A program made the position numbers and the translations under genes. From NCBI GenBank assembly GCA_028873975.1, contig JAPPMO010000075.1, positions 1-41,199 of the forward strand: 41,199 nt of DNA, given 5' to 3'. Each line of letters begins with the position of its first letter. Position 1 is the first letter of the stretch. Below are positions 1 to 6,651 of the stretch, in pieces. The notes beneath the pieces are model-generated. The model saw nothing but the letters and a program-made list of their open reading frames with translations. It was not told the origin of the DNA and searched no databases. Source of the DNA: Chloroflexota bacterium. GTDB taxonomy: Bacteria; Chloroflexota; Anaerolineae; Aggregatilineales; Phototrophicaceae.

Positions 1-97
1 CCCAGAGAAATTTCACGAAAAACCGACCCACCTCAACACGGGACTATACAGCTAGGCTACAAATTGATCGAAGATCTGATGTCTGAAGGGAAAAAGT

Positions 98-982
98 ATG
101 GAACTGGACCGGGACGCCTTGCAAAAGCAAGTGCAGGAACTATATGCCAAAGAACATGAGGAATTAGGGGAATCTGGCACGTTCGAGCATTTGGAGCGGG
201 GCAGGCAGTGGCAATTGTCTGATACGCTCGGCGCCGGAGGCGTCTTGGTATTCCCACATGCGAGCGTGCGCGACTGCGGGTATCAAATCGCGGCCTGTGT
301 ACACGCCGCCTTGGACTGCGGTGCGGAAAAGGTGGTGGTCCTAAGCGTGCTGCATGCCTTCAACCAAGCGATGGAAGACGCGCGGGTCGCGGTGGCGCGG
401 GGCGCAGATCCGGCGCATTCGGAATACTGGGGCATACAGGGACCCGGCATAGACGGGCGGCTCGAATGGACCGGCGATCACGCTCTGATAAGCTGGCGAC
501 ATTTTTGGCGGGCTGAGCTCGAACGCCGGGGCATATCCGAGAAAAAAGCGCCGAAGGTCTATGAACGGTATCCTTATCTTGCTGGCGGGCGTCCGCAAGA
601 TTTGCCCGGCATCGACGAATTGGCGCGACTCATGGAAGATGCGGCGGTCCTGTCCACGGCGGACCCCTTCCATCATGGGATCGGCTACGGTGATGATCCG
701 GGCAGCGCATACGATCACGACGCGGCGGGTTTGGCTTATGCCAAGTCGTTAATCGAAGCGGGCATAGGCATCCTGGTAGCCGGCGACTACCATTCATATA
801 ATCGACATTGTGTGGAAGCCAAAAGCGACGCCCGCGATACGGGCCAGGTTTATCGTTATTTGCGCGGACCGATGCGGGGAGAGGTTCTGGATATCAGCTT
901 CACCGACTCGGCGGAGTTGTATGATGCGCCCAAACCAACCTGGGTCGCGGGCGCCTTAATTGAGTGGACGCTCACTACTTGA
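98..982 (+). CDS. MEMO-like family protein
   Basis: A 294-residue protein that resembles the MEMO/extradiol-dioxygenase-like fold (the MEMO part of AmmeMemoRadiSam proteins). The pattern seen is a Pro-His at 53-54, a second His at the end of a strand (VLSVLH, H86), a His pair in FHHGIGYG (192-193) and a Cys in a late YNRHC segment (C238), in the order expected for MEMO metal/active-site residues. The family's biochemical role is unclear; human MEMO1 binds metal. No AMMECR1 or radical-SAM partner lies nearby, so it may act alone. The ATG follows a GAAGGG ribosome site at 85-90. Alternative: an unrelated metal-dependent hydrolase. The fold assignment comes from motif order only. Confidence 0.55.
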   Translation: MELDRDALQKQVQELYAKEHEELGESGTFEHLERGRQWQLSDTLGAGGVLVFPHASVRDCGYQIAACVHAALDCGAEKVVVLSVLHAFNQAMEDARVAVARGADPAHSEYWGIQGPGIDGRLEWTGDHALISWRHFWRAELERRGISEKKAPKVYERYPYLAGGRPQDLPGIDELARLMEDAAVLSTADPFHHGIGYGDDPGSAYDHDAAGLAYAKSLIEAGIGILVAGDYHSYNRHCVEAKSDARDTGQVYRYLRGPMRGEVLDISFTDSAELYDAPKPTWVAGALIEWTLTT

Positions 983-994
983 CAATTGCCTGCG

Positions 995-1019
995 GGGCGC
1001 CGGTTAGCTGGCGGCGCCC
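995..1019. terminator. GC-rich hairpin between convergent genes
   Basis: Perfect 8-bp arms (GGGCGCCG at 995-1002 and its complement at 1012-1019) around a 9-base loop, exactly where the MEMO-like gene and the translin gene converge. It overlaps the translin stop codon. No T-run follows on either strand, so it could be a weak bidirectional terminator or simply an mRNA-end stabilising stem. Confidence 0.4.
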
Positions 1020-1663
1020 GTCTCGTCGTCCTTTACCTTGGCTTCCAGTTCTTTCAAGGCGTTTTGCAACTTCTGCTGGCGCAAACTCTGCGTGAGATCC
1101 CCGCGCGTGCGCTCCAGAACGCCGCGGACAACGTCGGTTTGACGGCGCAAGCTCTGTGTGAGGGCATTGGGAAAATCGAAGGTGACCAGTTGATCGTAAA
1201 TGTCGTCCATTGCGCTCAGCAAAGCCTCGGCTTGGGCGCTGTGCGCATCTTCGCGGCGCATGATGTCCAGGATGAAGCGGCGCAGCTCGGTGGCAGCCTC
1301 TGCGAGACCTTTGAGATAAGTTGAGCACTCGATCTCCAATTCGTCGACCGTGGGCAAATTGTGACCGCGGATGATGGCGCTGGTGATGAAAGCCTCGGCG
1401 ACTTCCTTCAGCGCATCTTGCGTGTATCCGGCGTGATAGAGATCGGGGAAATCCCCGACGACGGCTTTCAATTCCACAGCGCCGTCCCGTACCTCGTCCA
1501 GTTTGATGTCGACAAGCGGCCAGTCCTGTCGATGAATGGCGCGAATCGACTCGGAACAGTGGCGGATCAATTGACGCGAGAGGACAATCGCTCGATCGCG
1601 AGCGGCATTGCGCCTTTCCATGTCTTCGCGGATGAATTCACAGACCTGGCTCAGGTTATTCAT
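1004..1663 (-). CDS. Translin/TRAX family protein, putative RNase
   Basis: A 219-residue all-helical protein that matches the translin superfamily along its whole length: SIRAIHR (39-45), GDFPDLYHAGY (70-80), LKEVAEAF (85-92), YLKGLAEAATELRR (116-129) and VVRGVLERTRGDL (178-190). In eukaryotic C3PO, translin is the scaffold and TRAX carries the acidic catalytic residues. Here both TRAX-type acidic clusters are acidic: E87/E90 and E122/E126 (the latter where TRAX has Asp...Glu). That favours an active, probably homo-oligomeric RNA-binding nuclease; this is an inference. The start overlaps the stop of the upstream DUF3467 gene by 8 bases, so the two are translationally coupled. Usual family length is 200-290 residues. 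Confidence 0.85.
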   Translation of the reverse strand: MNNLSQVCEFIREDMERRNAARDRAIVLSRQLIRHCSESIRAIHRQDWPLVDIKLDEVRDGAVELKAVVGDFPDLYHAGYTQDALKEVAEAFITSAIIRGHNLPTVDELEIECSTYLKGLAEAATELRRFILDIMRREDAHSAQAEALLSAMDDIYDQLVTFDFPNALTQSLRRQTDVVRGVLERTRGDLTQSLRQQKLQNALKELEAKVKDDETGAAS

Positions 1664-1988
1664 CGCCGTCGTCTTCCGGTTCCGCTTTCACCGCTCCAAA
1701 TAGCTGGTCGGCAAGCGACTGCCGCTGTGGCGCGACAATCTCGCCGTGTTTTCTTTCGTATTTCTGCAAGTTTTCCTGCAGCGCCTGCAGCAGCAGTTTG
1801 GCATGGGTCTGGGTCATCACGATGCGCTTTTGTACGCGAGCGCGGTTGTCGTTGGGCATTACCTGGATGAAATCGAAGATGACTTCGTTGGCTGTATGGG
1901 TAATCATGACCGTGTTGGCATAGGTCGCGCTGGCATCTTTGGGCAATTCCAAGCGCAATTGTTTCTTCTTGTTGGTGGTTTCTGTCAT
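1656..1988 (-). CDS. DUF3467 family protein
   Basis: A 110-residue protein with the DUF3467 pattern: a short charged N-terminus, a strand pair containing YANTVMITHTANEVIFDFIQV, then a segment that introduces R/K-rich VQKRIVMTQTHAKLLLQALQENLQKYE. Family members are small, widespread in bacteria and have no established biochemical role. A GAGGA ribosome site sits 7 bases before the ATG. The gene heads a two-gene minus-strand unit with translin (8-base overlap), so the two products may act together; that is an inference from arrangement only. The last 25 residues are acidic and probably disordered. Confidence 0.85.
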   Translation of the reverse strand: MTETTNKKKQLRLELPKDASATYANTVMITHTANEVIFDFIQVMPNDNRARVQKRIVMTQTHAKLLLQALQENLQKYERKHGEIVAPQRQSLADQLFGAVKAEPEDDGDE

Positions 1989-2071
1989 GGCGTCCTCGTC
2001 AACTGGTAGACGGCAGTATTATAACCGATTTCATAACAGGCCCGCCGCCAGACGCAGCGCCGTGAATCGGC

Positions 2072-2101
2072 TTGCCATCGCATCGGGAAATGGGCTATGC
2101 T
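2072..2101 (+). promoter_or_regulatory. Candidate sigma70-type promoter for YciI-like/Nudix pair
   Basis: TTGCCA (2072-2077), an 18-base spacer and TATGCT (2096-2101), lying 40 bases before the first start codon. Five of six and four of six positions match the consensus. Prediction by eye only. Confidence 0.4.
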
Positions 2102-2141
2102 CTCTGCCAAAAGCAGATGATGAGAGTGAGTGAAAGAAGCG

Positions 2142-2462
2142 ATGCTGACATATCTCTACAAGATACAACCGGTGCGGCCGGCCATGCTGTCTGAAGGTCC
2201 CAGCGAAGAAGAAGCACAGATTACGAACGAGCATTTCGAGTACCTGAAGACTCAGATGGAAGACGGCGCGCTGATTTTGGCGGGACGCACGCTCAACAGC
2301 GACTATTCTTCATTTGGCATCGCGATATTTAATGCGCGTGATGACGCCCACATGCAAGAGCTTACGGAAGCGGATCCGGGCGTCGCCAAACGGCTCTTCC
2401 GCGCCGAATGGTATCCCTATCGGATCGCCTTGCACGCGCCCGGAAACGCGAGGGACGAATGA
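2142..2462 (+). CDS. YciI-like (YCII domain) protein
   Basis: A 106-residue ferredoxin-like-fold protein. The N-terminal strand (MLTYLYKI), the conserved His-containing helix (EHFEYLKTQMEDG, H31), the strand LILAGRT and the late DP pair (D78-P79) fit the YCII family, whose His-Asp pair is thought to be catalytic in some members. I chose the ATG at 2142 because the family starts directly with the first strand; a GTG at 2130 in the same frame would add four residues. It overlaps the Nudix gene by the ATGA arrangement, so the two are co-translated. The substrate is unknown. Confidence 0.7.
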   Translation: MLTYLYKIQPVRPAMLSEGPSEEEAQITNEHFEYLKTQMEDGALILAGRTLNSDYSSFGIAIFNARDDAHMQELTEADPGVAKRLFRAEWYPYRIALHAPGNARDE

Positions 2463-2920
2463 GCCTCCCCATCGAAGCGCCTAGACATATTGTGGCTGCC
2501 AGCGCGCTGGTAAGAAACGATAAAGGACAGATTCTGCTGGTACGCACGCATAGACGCGGCTGGGAGATTCCCGGCGGCCAGATCGAAATAGGCGAATCAT
2601 TGATTGCCGGGCTTAAGCGAGAAGTGCTCGAAGAAAGCGGCGTCCAAGTCGAGATCGGGCGGCTTGCGGCGCTGCGCAGCAATCTGACCAGCTCGATTGT
2701 CATCTTTTGCTTCGAGGCGCGCTATCTGGGCGGCCAATTGCGACCGAGTGACGAAACGCCGGAAGTACGGTGGGTATCTTCCGAAGGCGCGCTGGAGATG
2801 ATCTCGCATCCGGCAATCTTGCAGAGTGTCGTGGACGTGCTGGCGGAGGCGCCGGATCTAATCTACCGCGCCTATCAGGTGGATCCCTATCAACTGGTCG
2901 AGAGCCACGCGCCTCACTGA
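2459..2920 (+). CDS. Nudix hydrolase
   Basis: A 153-residue single-domain Nudix protein. The Nudix box runs from G40 to V62 with all signature residues present (G40, E46, R54-E55, E58-E59, G61), so Mg-dependent pyrophosphate-bond hydrolysis of a nucleoside-diphosphate-linked compound is expected. The substrate cannot be read from sequence. The ATG at 2459 is preceded by a strong GAGGGA site and overlaps the stop of the upstream gene; an in-frame upstream extension to 2408 would lack such a site. Its 3' end overlaps the 3' end of rsmG by 7 bases on the opposite strand. Confidence 0.9.
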   Translation: MSLPIEAPRHIVAASALVRNDKGQILLVRTHRRGWEIPGGQIEIGESLIAGLKREVLEESGVQVEIGRLAALRSNLTSSIVIFCFEARYLGGQLRPSDETPEVRWVSSEGALEMISHPAILQSVVDVLAEAPDLIYRAYQVDPYQLVESHAPH

Positions 2921-3627
2921 ATCGGATCGCGAGTTGGCGTGCCCGGCTGACGGGGATACTGTCGGGGTGTTTTCTTGATCTTGTCAATGACAATCAAATA
3001 GCGCGGGTTGTCCAGCGTGGGCAGCAGAACTTCCTCAATGGTGAAAAGCTCTCCACCAAGCGCGTCGATCGCTTTGGCGGCGCTGTTGGCATCGTCGTAG
3101 GCTGTCATGCCTTGCATGGCGATCACCTGGCCCTCGGGCTTCGCCAGCGGCAGCAGGTATTCCATGAGTATCGGGAGCCGCGCGACAGCGCGCGCTACTG
3201 CGATGTCGTAGGACGCGCGATGGCTCTTGTCTCGGCCGGCATCTTCGGCGCGGACGTGTATCGTTCGGACGTTTTTGAGCTGCAATTCCTCCCCGACAGA
3301 TTGGATGAATCGCAGCTTCTTTGCGGTGGAATCAAGCAGAGTGACATTAAGCGCCGGGAAGGCGATCGCCAGCGCCAAGCCGGGGAAACCGGCGCCTGTT
3401 CCGACGTCGATCAAGCGCAAGCGGTCAAACTGCGGCACGACTTTCACCAAGGTCAAGGAATCGAGAAAGTGCTTGACGACTATATCTTCAGGCGCTGTGA
3501 TGGATGTCAGATTCATGCGCTGGTTCCAGTCCAGCAGCATGTCGCCTAGCACTTCAAATTGCGCGAGTTGACGAACTGACAGCTCAAGGTTGAGGCAGGC
3601 GCGCGTGTATTCGGCTAGCATCGACAT
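2914..3627 (-). CDS. rsmG: 16S rRNA (guanine-527-N7)-methyltransferase
   Basis: A 237-residue SAM-dependent methyltransferase that modifies G527 of 16S rRNA. Diagnostic features are the WNQRMNLTSI block (34-43), the HFLDSL segment, the SAM-binding IDVGTGAGFPGLALAI motif and a later VARAVA segment, in the usual RsmG (GidB) order. Loss of this enzyme is known in other bacteria to give low-level streptomycin resistance. It lies downstream of the secreted-protein gene on the same strand with a 60-base gap, not in the common mnmG-rsmG-parA context. The C-terminal 20 residues after VIDKIK are basic, proline-rich and beyond the usual end of the family. Confidence 0.95.
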   Translation of the reverse strand: MSMLAEYTRACLNLELSVRQLAQFEVLGDMLLDWNQRMNLTSITAPEDIVVKHFLDSLTLVKVVPQFDRLRLIDVGTGAGFPGLALAIAFPALNVTLLDSTAKKLRFIQSVGEELQLKNVRTIHVRAEDAGRDKSHRASYDIAVARAVARLPILMEYLLPLAKPEGQVIAMQGMTAYDDANSAAKAIDALGGELFTIEEVLLPTLDNPRYLIVIDKIKKTPRQYPRQPGTPTRDPIQ

Positions 3628-3687
3628 TATAGGACTGCCCCGCGGCAGCTCTCGTTGAAAGCGAAACCGCTTGGCGCCGCTAGGCGG

Positions 3688-4719
3688 CTAATCGTTGTAG
3701 GCGCTCAAGGGCAAAGTGGGATTCTCGTGCATCACCGGGATATCCCATGGATTTCGCTCAATTTCGAAGAGACAGCCACTATCTAGCAGTTCATTCGCGG
3801 TGCCGGGTCCAAATTCTTCATAACCGTCGCTGATGGGATTCGCCCATCTCAAGTTAAAATCTATGCCATATCGGCCGGGTTCCCATTTGTCGCCCAGGTT
3901 GACGGTATAAAAGACCCACCAATTGAGGCTGCCCGGGATCTGCTTGATATCGCTCACCTGGATATCCGGAACAGTGAGACCACGCAATTTGACATCGTAT
4001 CGCGCGTTGTTCAAGTGATCCTGGACAAGGGCTTCTGTCTTGGCGAACCATGACCAGAACAGCCTTATCTCGTCTGTATCGTACAAGACGCCGGGGTCCG
4101 CGCCAGCCACATCGGCGCATTCCGCGAAAATCAATCCGGGATCGGCAGCACGGCCGGGAATCTCGTTTTCGCTAGCGCGCGCGCCTATCTGCACGAGCGG
4201 TTCCGGCTCCTTGTAGTAGATTGGGTTGAGCAGACCGCCGGCCGGCGTGAAGACGCCCGAGGATCCAATAATATCGCCCGTGCCCATTGTCTGATCTTCT
4301 TCGAGCGTGCTGCCCGGTTCTTCGCATTCGCCTAGATAGTCGTCGGAGGCTTCCTGGAAAATGGTATCATCCGGATCGTTTTCGCGGCCGATACGGAAGA
4401 CAACGCTGATGGGCCCGTCAAGCGCGCGAGTCTCTCTGCCCAGCCAGTTTACGACCTGGCTGGTGGCGTATTCGTCGTTGACGGCGACGCGCCGCAAAGC
4501 CGTGATTGCGTTTCCGGCGCCGCCTAGTTGGTCAAAAGCCTGGTAATAAACATCATATCCGGCTTGCATTTTGCCATGAAGGTCAAGCACCATGCGGTCC
4601 TCACAAGCGCTGTAAAACCAATTTATCGTTGACGAATAGTTGCTTTCGTCTTGCGCTTGCGATGTCAAAAGCAAGGCAAAAAACAGCAAAACGCTCATGA
4701 TAATGCTGTATCTACGCAT
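3688..4719 (-). CDS. Secreted protein of unknown function
   Basis: I do not recognise this 343-residue protein. It begins with a clear Sec signal peptide (MRRYSIIMSVLLFFALLLTSQAQ, cleavage likely after the Ala of SQA or at AQ). The mature part is acidic, rich in aromatic residues and has scattered cysteines (SACEDR, LGECEEPG, FAECADV, DSGCLFE) that could form disulfides. I start at the ATG at 4719, preceded by AGGGA, because it puts the signal peptide at the N-terminus; a longer frame to 4764 would bury it. It precedes rsmG on the same strand. A surface-exposed role is likely; nothing indicates an enzyme. Confidence 0.75.
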   Translation of the reverse strand: MRRYSIIMSVLLFFALLLTSQAQDESNYSSTINWFYSACEDRMVLDLHGKMQAGYDVYYQAFDQLGGAGNAITALRRVAVNDEYATSQVVNWLGRETRALDGPISVVFRIGRENDPDDTIFQEASDDYLGECEEPGSTLEEDQTMGTGDIIGSSGVFTPAGGLLNPIYYKEPEPLVQIGARASENEIPGRAADPGLIFAECADVAGADPGVLYDTDEIRLFWSWFAKTEALVQDHLNNARYDVKLRGLTVPDIQVSDIKQIPGSLNWWVFYTVNLGDKWEPGRYGIDFNLRWANPISDGYEEFGPGTANELLDSGCLFEIERNPWDIPVMHENPTLPLSAYND

Positions 4720-4905
4720 GAGATATTTTCCCTGTCTGAATCGTACAGAACAGTCAGTTCCCACTATTCTACAGCAAAATCAGGATTTCCTCAGCCCTAT
4801 TTTGCGCTAGACCCGTTGACGCTGGCCGCGGCTGTGTCCATCTGAATCAAGAGCAAGCTGGCCAGGCTGCGCCAGAGTGACTCGCGCTTGCGTAGTGATA
4901 CGCGA

Positions 4906-4934
4906 TTTTCACGAAGGCATTCCTGGCATACAAT
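4906..4934 (+). promoter_or_regulatory. Candidate promoter of the dehydrogenase gene
   Basis: TTTTCA (4906-4911), a 17-base spacer and TACAAT (4929-4934), 42 bases before the ATG at 4977, with a GAGG ribosome site at 4964-4967. The rest of the 257-base divergent gap (4720-4976) shows nothing else I can name. Confidence 0.45.
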
Positions 4935-4976
4935 AAACATGTAGCGCTCGCTTTCACGACTTTGAGGATAAATTGA

Positions 4977-6071
4977 ATGGAAGAACATCGAATTTGCCTG
5001 CTGCGGGGTGACGAGACGGGCCAGGAATTGCTGGATGAAGCGATTCGGGTTCTGGCTCCGGATGTCATTGGCATGTCGAACCTGGTCTTCGAGACCTTTG
5101 ACCTGTCGCTGGAAAACCGGCGGCGGACCAAAAACGACGTCGTTCGCGAGGCGGCGGCGCGGATATTGGGGACCGGATTAGGCATTAAAGCGGCCACCAT
5201 TACGCCCGGCGACCCCGACGATGTCGGCAGCCCAAACGCGCTGCTGCGCGATTTGATCCATGGCAGCGTAATCTTGCGAACGGGCCGGCGCATCCCGTCG
5301 GTGCGGCCCTTGGCGGGCGTTCACGCGCCAATCGCGGTGGCGCGCATGGCTGTAGAAGGCGCCTATGCGGCCGAGGAGTGGCGCGAAGGCGAAGGTCTTG
5401 ACGAGATCGCTTACAACAAGCGCTACATCACGCGCCGCACCTGCCGGGCGGTGGCGGAATTCACGTTTCAGTATGCGCGGCGCATTGGCGCCACCGTATT
5501 CGGCGGGCCCAAATATACCGTTAGCCCGATCTACGAAGGGCTGTTTAAAGAAGAGTTGGATCGAGCCGCGGGCATCTATCGAGCCGTGCGATATCGTCCA
5601 CAACTGATTGACGCTACCTATGCGCTGCTGCTGGAAACGAGTGGCGAGGCGCTGGTCATCCCGGCTTTAAATCGCGACGGCGATAACTTGAGCGACCTGA
5701 TCATGAAGATGTTTGGCACGATTGCCGGCGCCGAATCCATCGTATTCGCATTTGACGATGACTTCAACGTCAAGACAGCCGTCACCGAAGCGCCGCATGG
5801 CACTGCGCCAAGCTTGCAGGGCAAAAACATCGCCAACCCGATGGCTATGATCTTGGCATGCGGCGCTCTGCTGCGCTATATCGAGGGCAAAAAAGCCGCC
5901 GATGCCAGCCGCGCCATCTATGAAAGCACCCTTGAATCGGTCTACAACGGGATCAAGACCACGGATTTGGGCGGGCGCGCCAGCACCTCGGAATTTGTTG
6001 ACGAGGTAATCCGCGAGATTCGCGGCAAGCTGGATGTTTGGGATGCCTTGGGCACTGAACGCGCGATCTAG
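4977..6071 (+). CDS. Isocitrate/isopropylmalate dehydrogenase family protein, divergent
   Basis: A 364-residue beta-decarboxylating dehydrogenase-fold protein. The C-terminal half is typical: YNKRYITRRTCRAVAEFTFQYA (catalytic Tyr helix), GGPKYTVSPIYEGLFKEEL (the catalytic Lys strand), a GDNLSDL segment with the metal-binding Asp, and EAPHGTAPSLQGKNIANP (nucleotide-binding loop). The N-terminal half is unusual: GDETGQEL replaces the usual GDGIGPE, and the substrate-binding Arg region is replaced by an RTGRRIPSVRPLAGVHAP segment. It therefore probably acts on a 2-hydroxy acid with a different gamma group from isocitrate or isopropylmalate. No leu or TCA genes are next to it. Start chosen on the GAGG site 10 bases upstream. 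Confidence 0.85.
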   Translation: MEEHRICLLRGDETGQELLDEAIRVLAPDVIGMSNLVFETFDLSLENRRRTKNDVVREAAARILGTGLGIKAATITPGDPDDVGSPNALLRDLIHGSVILRTGRRIPSVRPLAGVHAPIAVARMAVEGAYAAEEWREGEGLDEIAYNKRYITRRTCRAVAEFTFQYARRIGATVFGGPKYTVSPIYEGLFKEELDRAAGIYRAVRYRPQLIDATYALLLETSGEALVIPALNRDGDNLSDLIMKMFGTIAGAESIVFAFDDDFNVKTAVTEAPHGTAPSLQGKNIANPMAMILACGALLRYIEGKKAADASRAIYESTLESVYNGIKTTDLGGRASTSEFVDEVIREIRGKLDVWDALGTERAI

Positions 6072-6170
6072 CCGCTCGGCGGCAGCGATAGGGTCTGCCT
6101 CGCTCACGCAAAATCGTAATCGTTCTCGTCACATGGGCGACGCGGTTTACGTAGATAGGGGACGAGTGGT

Positions 6171-6629
6171 GTGGATGAAAATCTCGATCGAGATGTAGCC
6201 GAGCTTTGGTCGCTGCTTTTCGATATCGTCAGCGATGGCGAGAAACGCCTTGCCAGCCACTTTGACGCGCAGCAACTCACGCCGCCGCAGTTCTATGTGC
6301 TCAAGACGCTGTCGGAAAACCAGGGCGAGTGCCGCATCGGCGATATCGCCCGCGATCATCATTTGACCAACGCGACCATGACCGGCCTGGTTAAGCGGCT
6401 GGAAGCCATGGATCCGCCCTTGGTCCGGCGCCGACGCAGCGCGACCGACGGGCGCTCGGTGGATGTTATTCTTACCGACGAAGGCTCCCGCCGGTTTGTT
6501 GGGGTGCAGCGCGGCCTGATGGATCAATTGCGCGCCGTTTTCGGTTTGCTGCCGGATAAAGAGCGGCGGGACATCATCGCGAAGGTGCGTCTTTATTTCG
6601 CGATATTTTCTCAGCAATTCCCTGCGTAA
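6171..6629 (+). CDS. MarR family transcriptional regulator
   Basis: A 152-residue winged-helix regulator. LTPPQFYVLKTLSENQGECRIGDIARDH forms the first helices of the DNA-binding domain, HHLTNATMTGLVKRLEAM the recognition helix, and the wing carries the DxRS signature (ATDGRSVDVILTDEG). MarR dimers usually repress an adjacent gene and respond to small phenolic or oxidant ligands; no ligand can be inferred here. It starts at a GTG with AGGGGAC upstream. It follows the dehydrogenase by 99 bases on the same strand and converges on the S9 peptidase gene, so either neighbour could be its target. Confidence 0.9.
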   Translation: MDENLDRDVAELWSLLFDIVSDGEKRLASHFDAQQLTPPQFYVLKTLSENQGECRIGDIARDHHLTNATMTGLVKRLEAMDPPLVRRRRSATDGRSVDVILTDEGSRRFVGVQRGLMDQLRAVFGLLPDKERRDIIAKVRLYFAIFSQQFPA

Positions 6630-6651
6630 GCGGCTTCCGTTGCTTCGAGAA

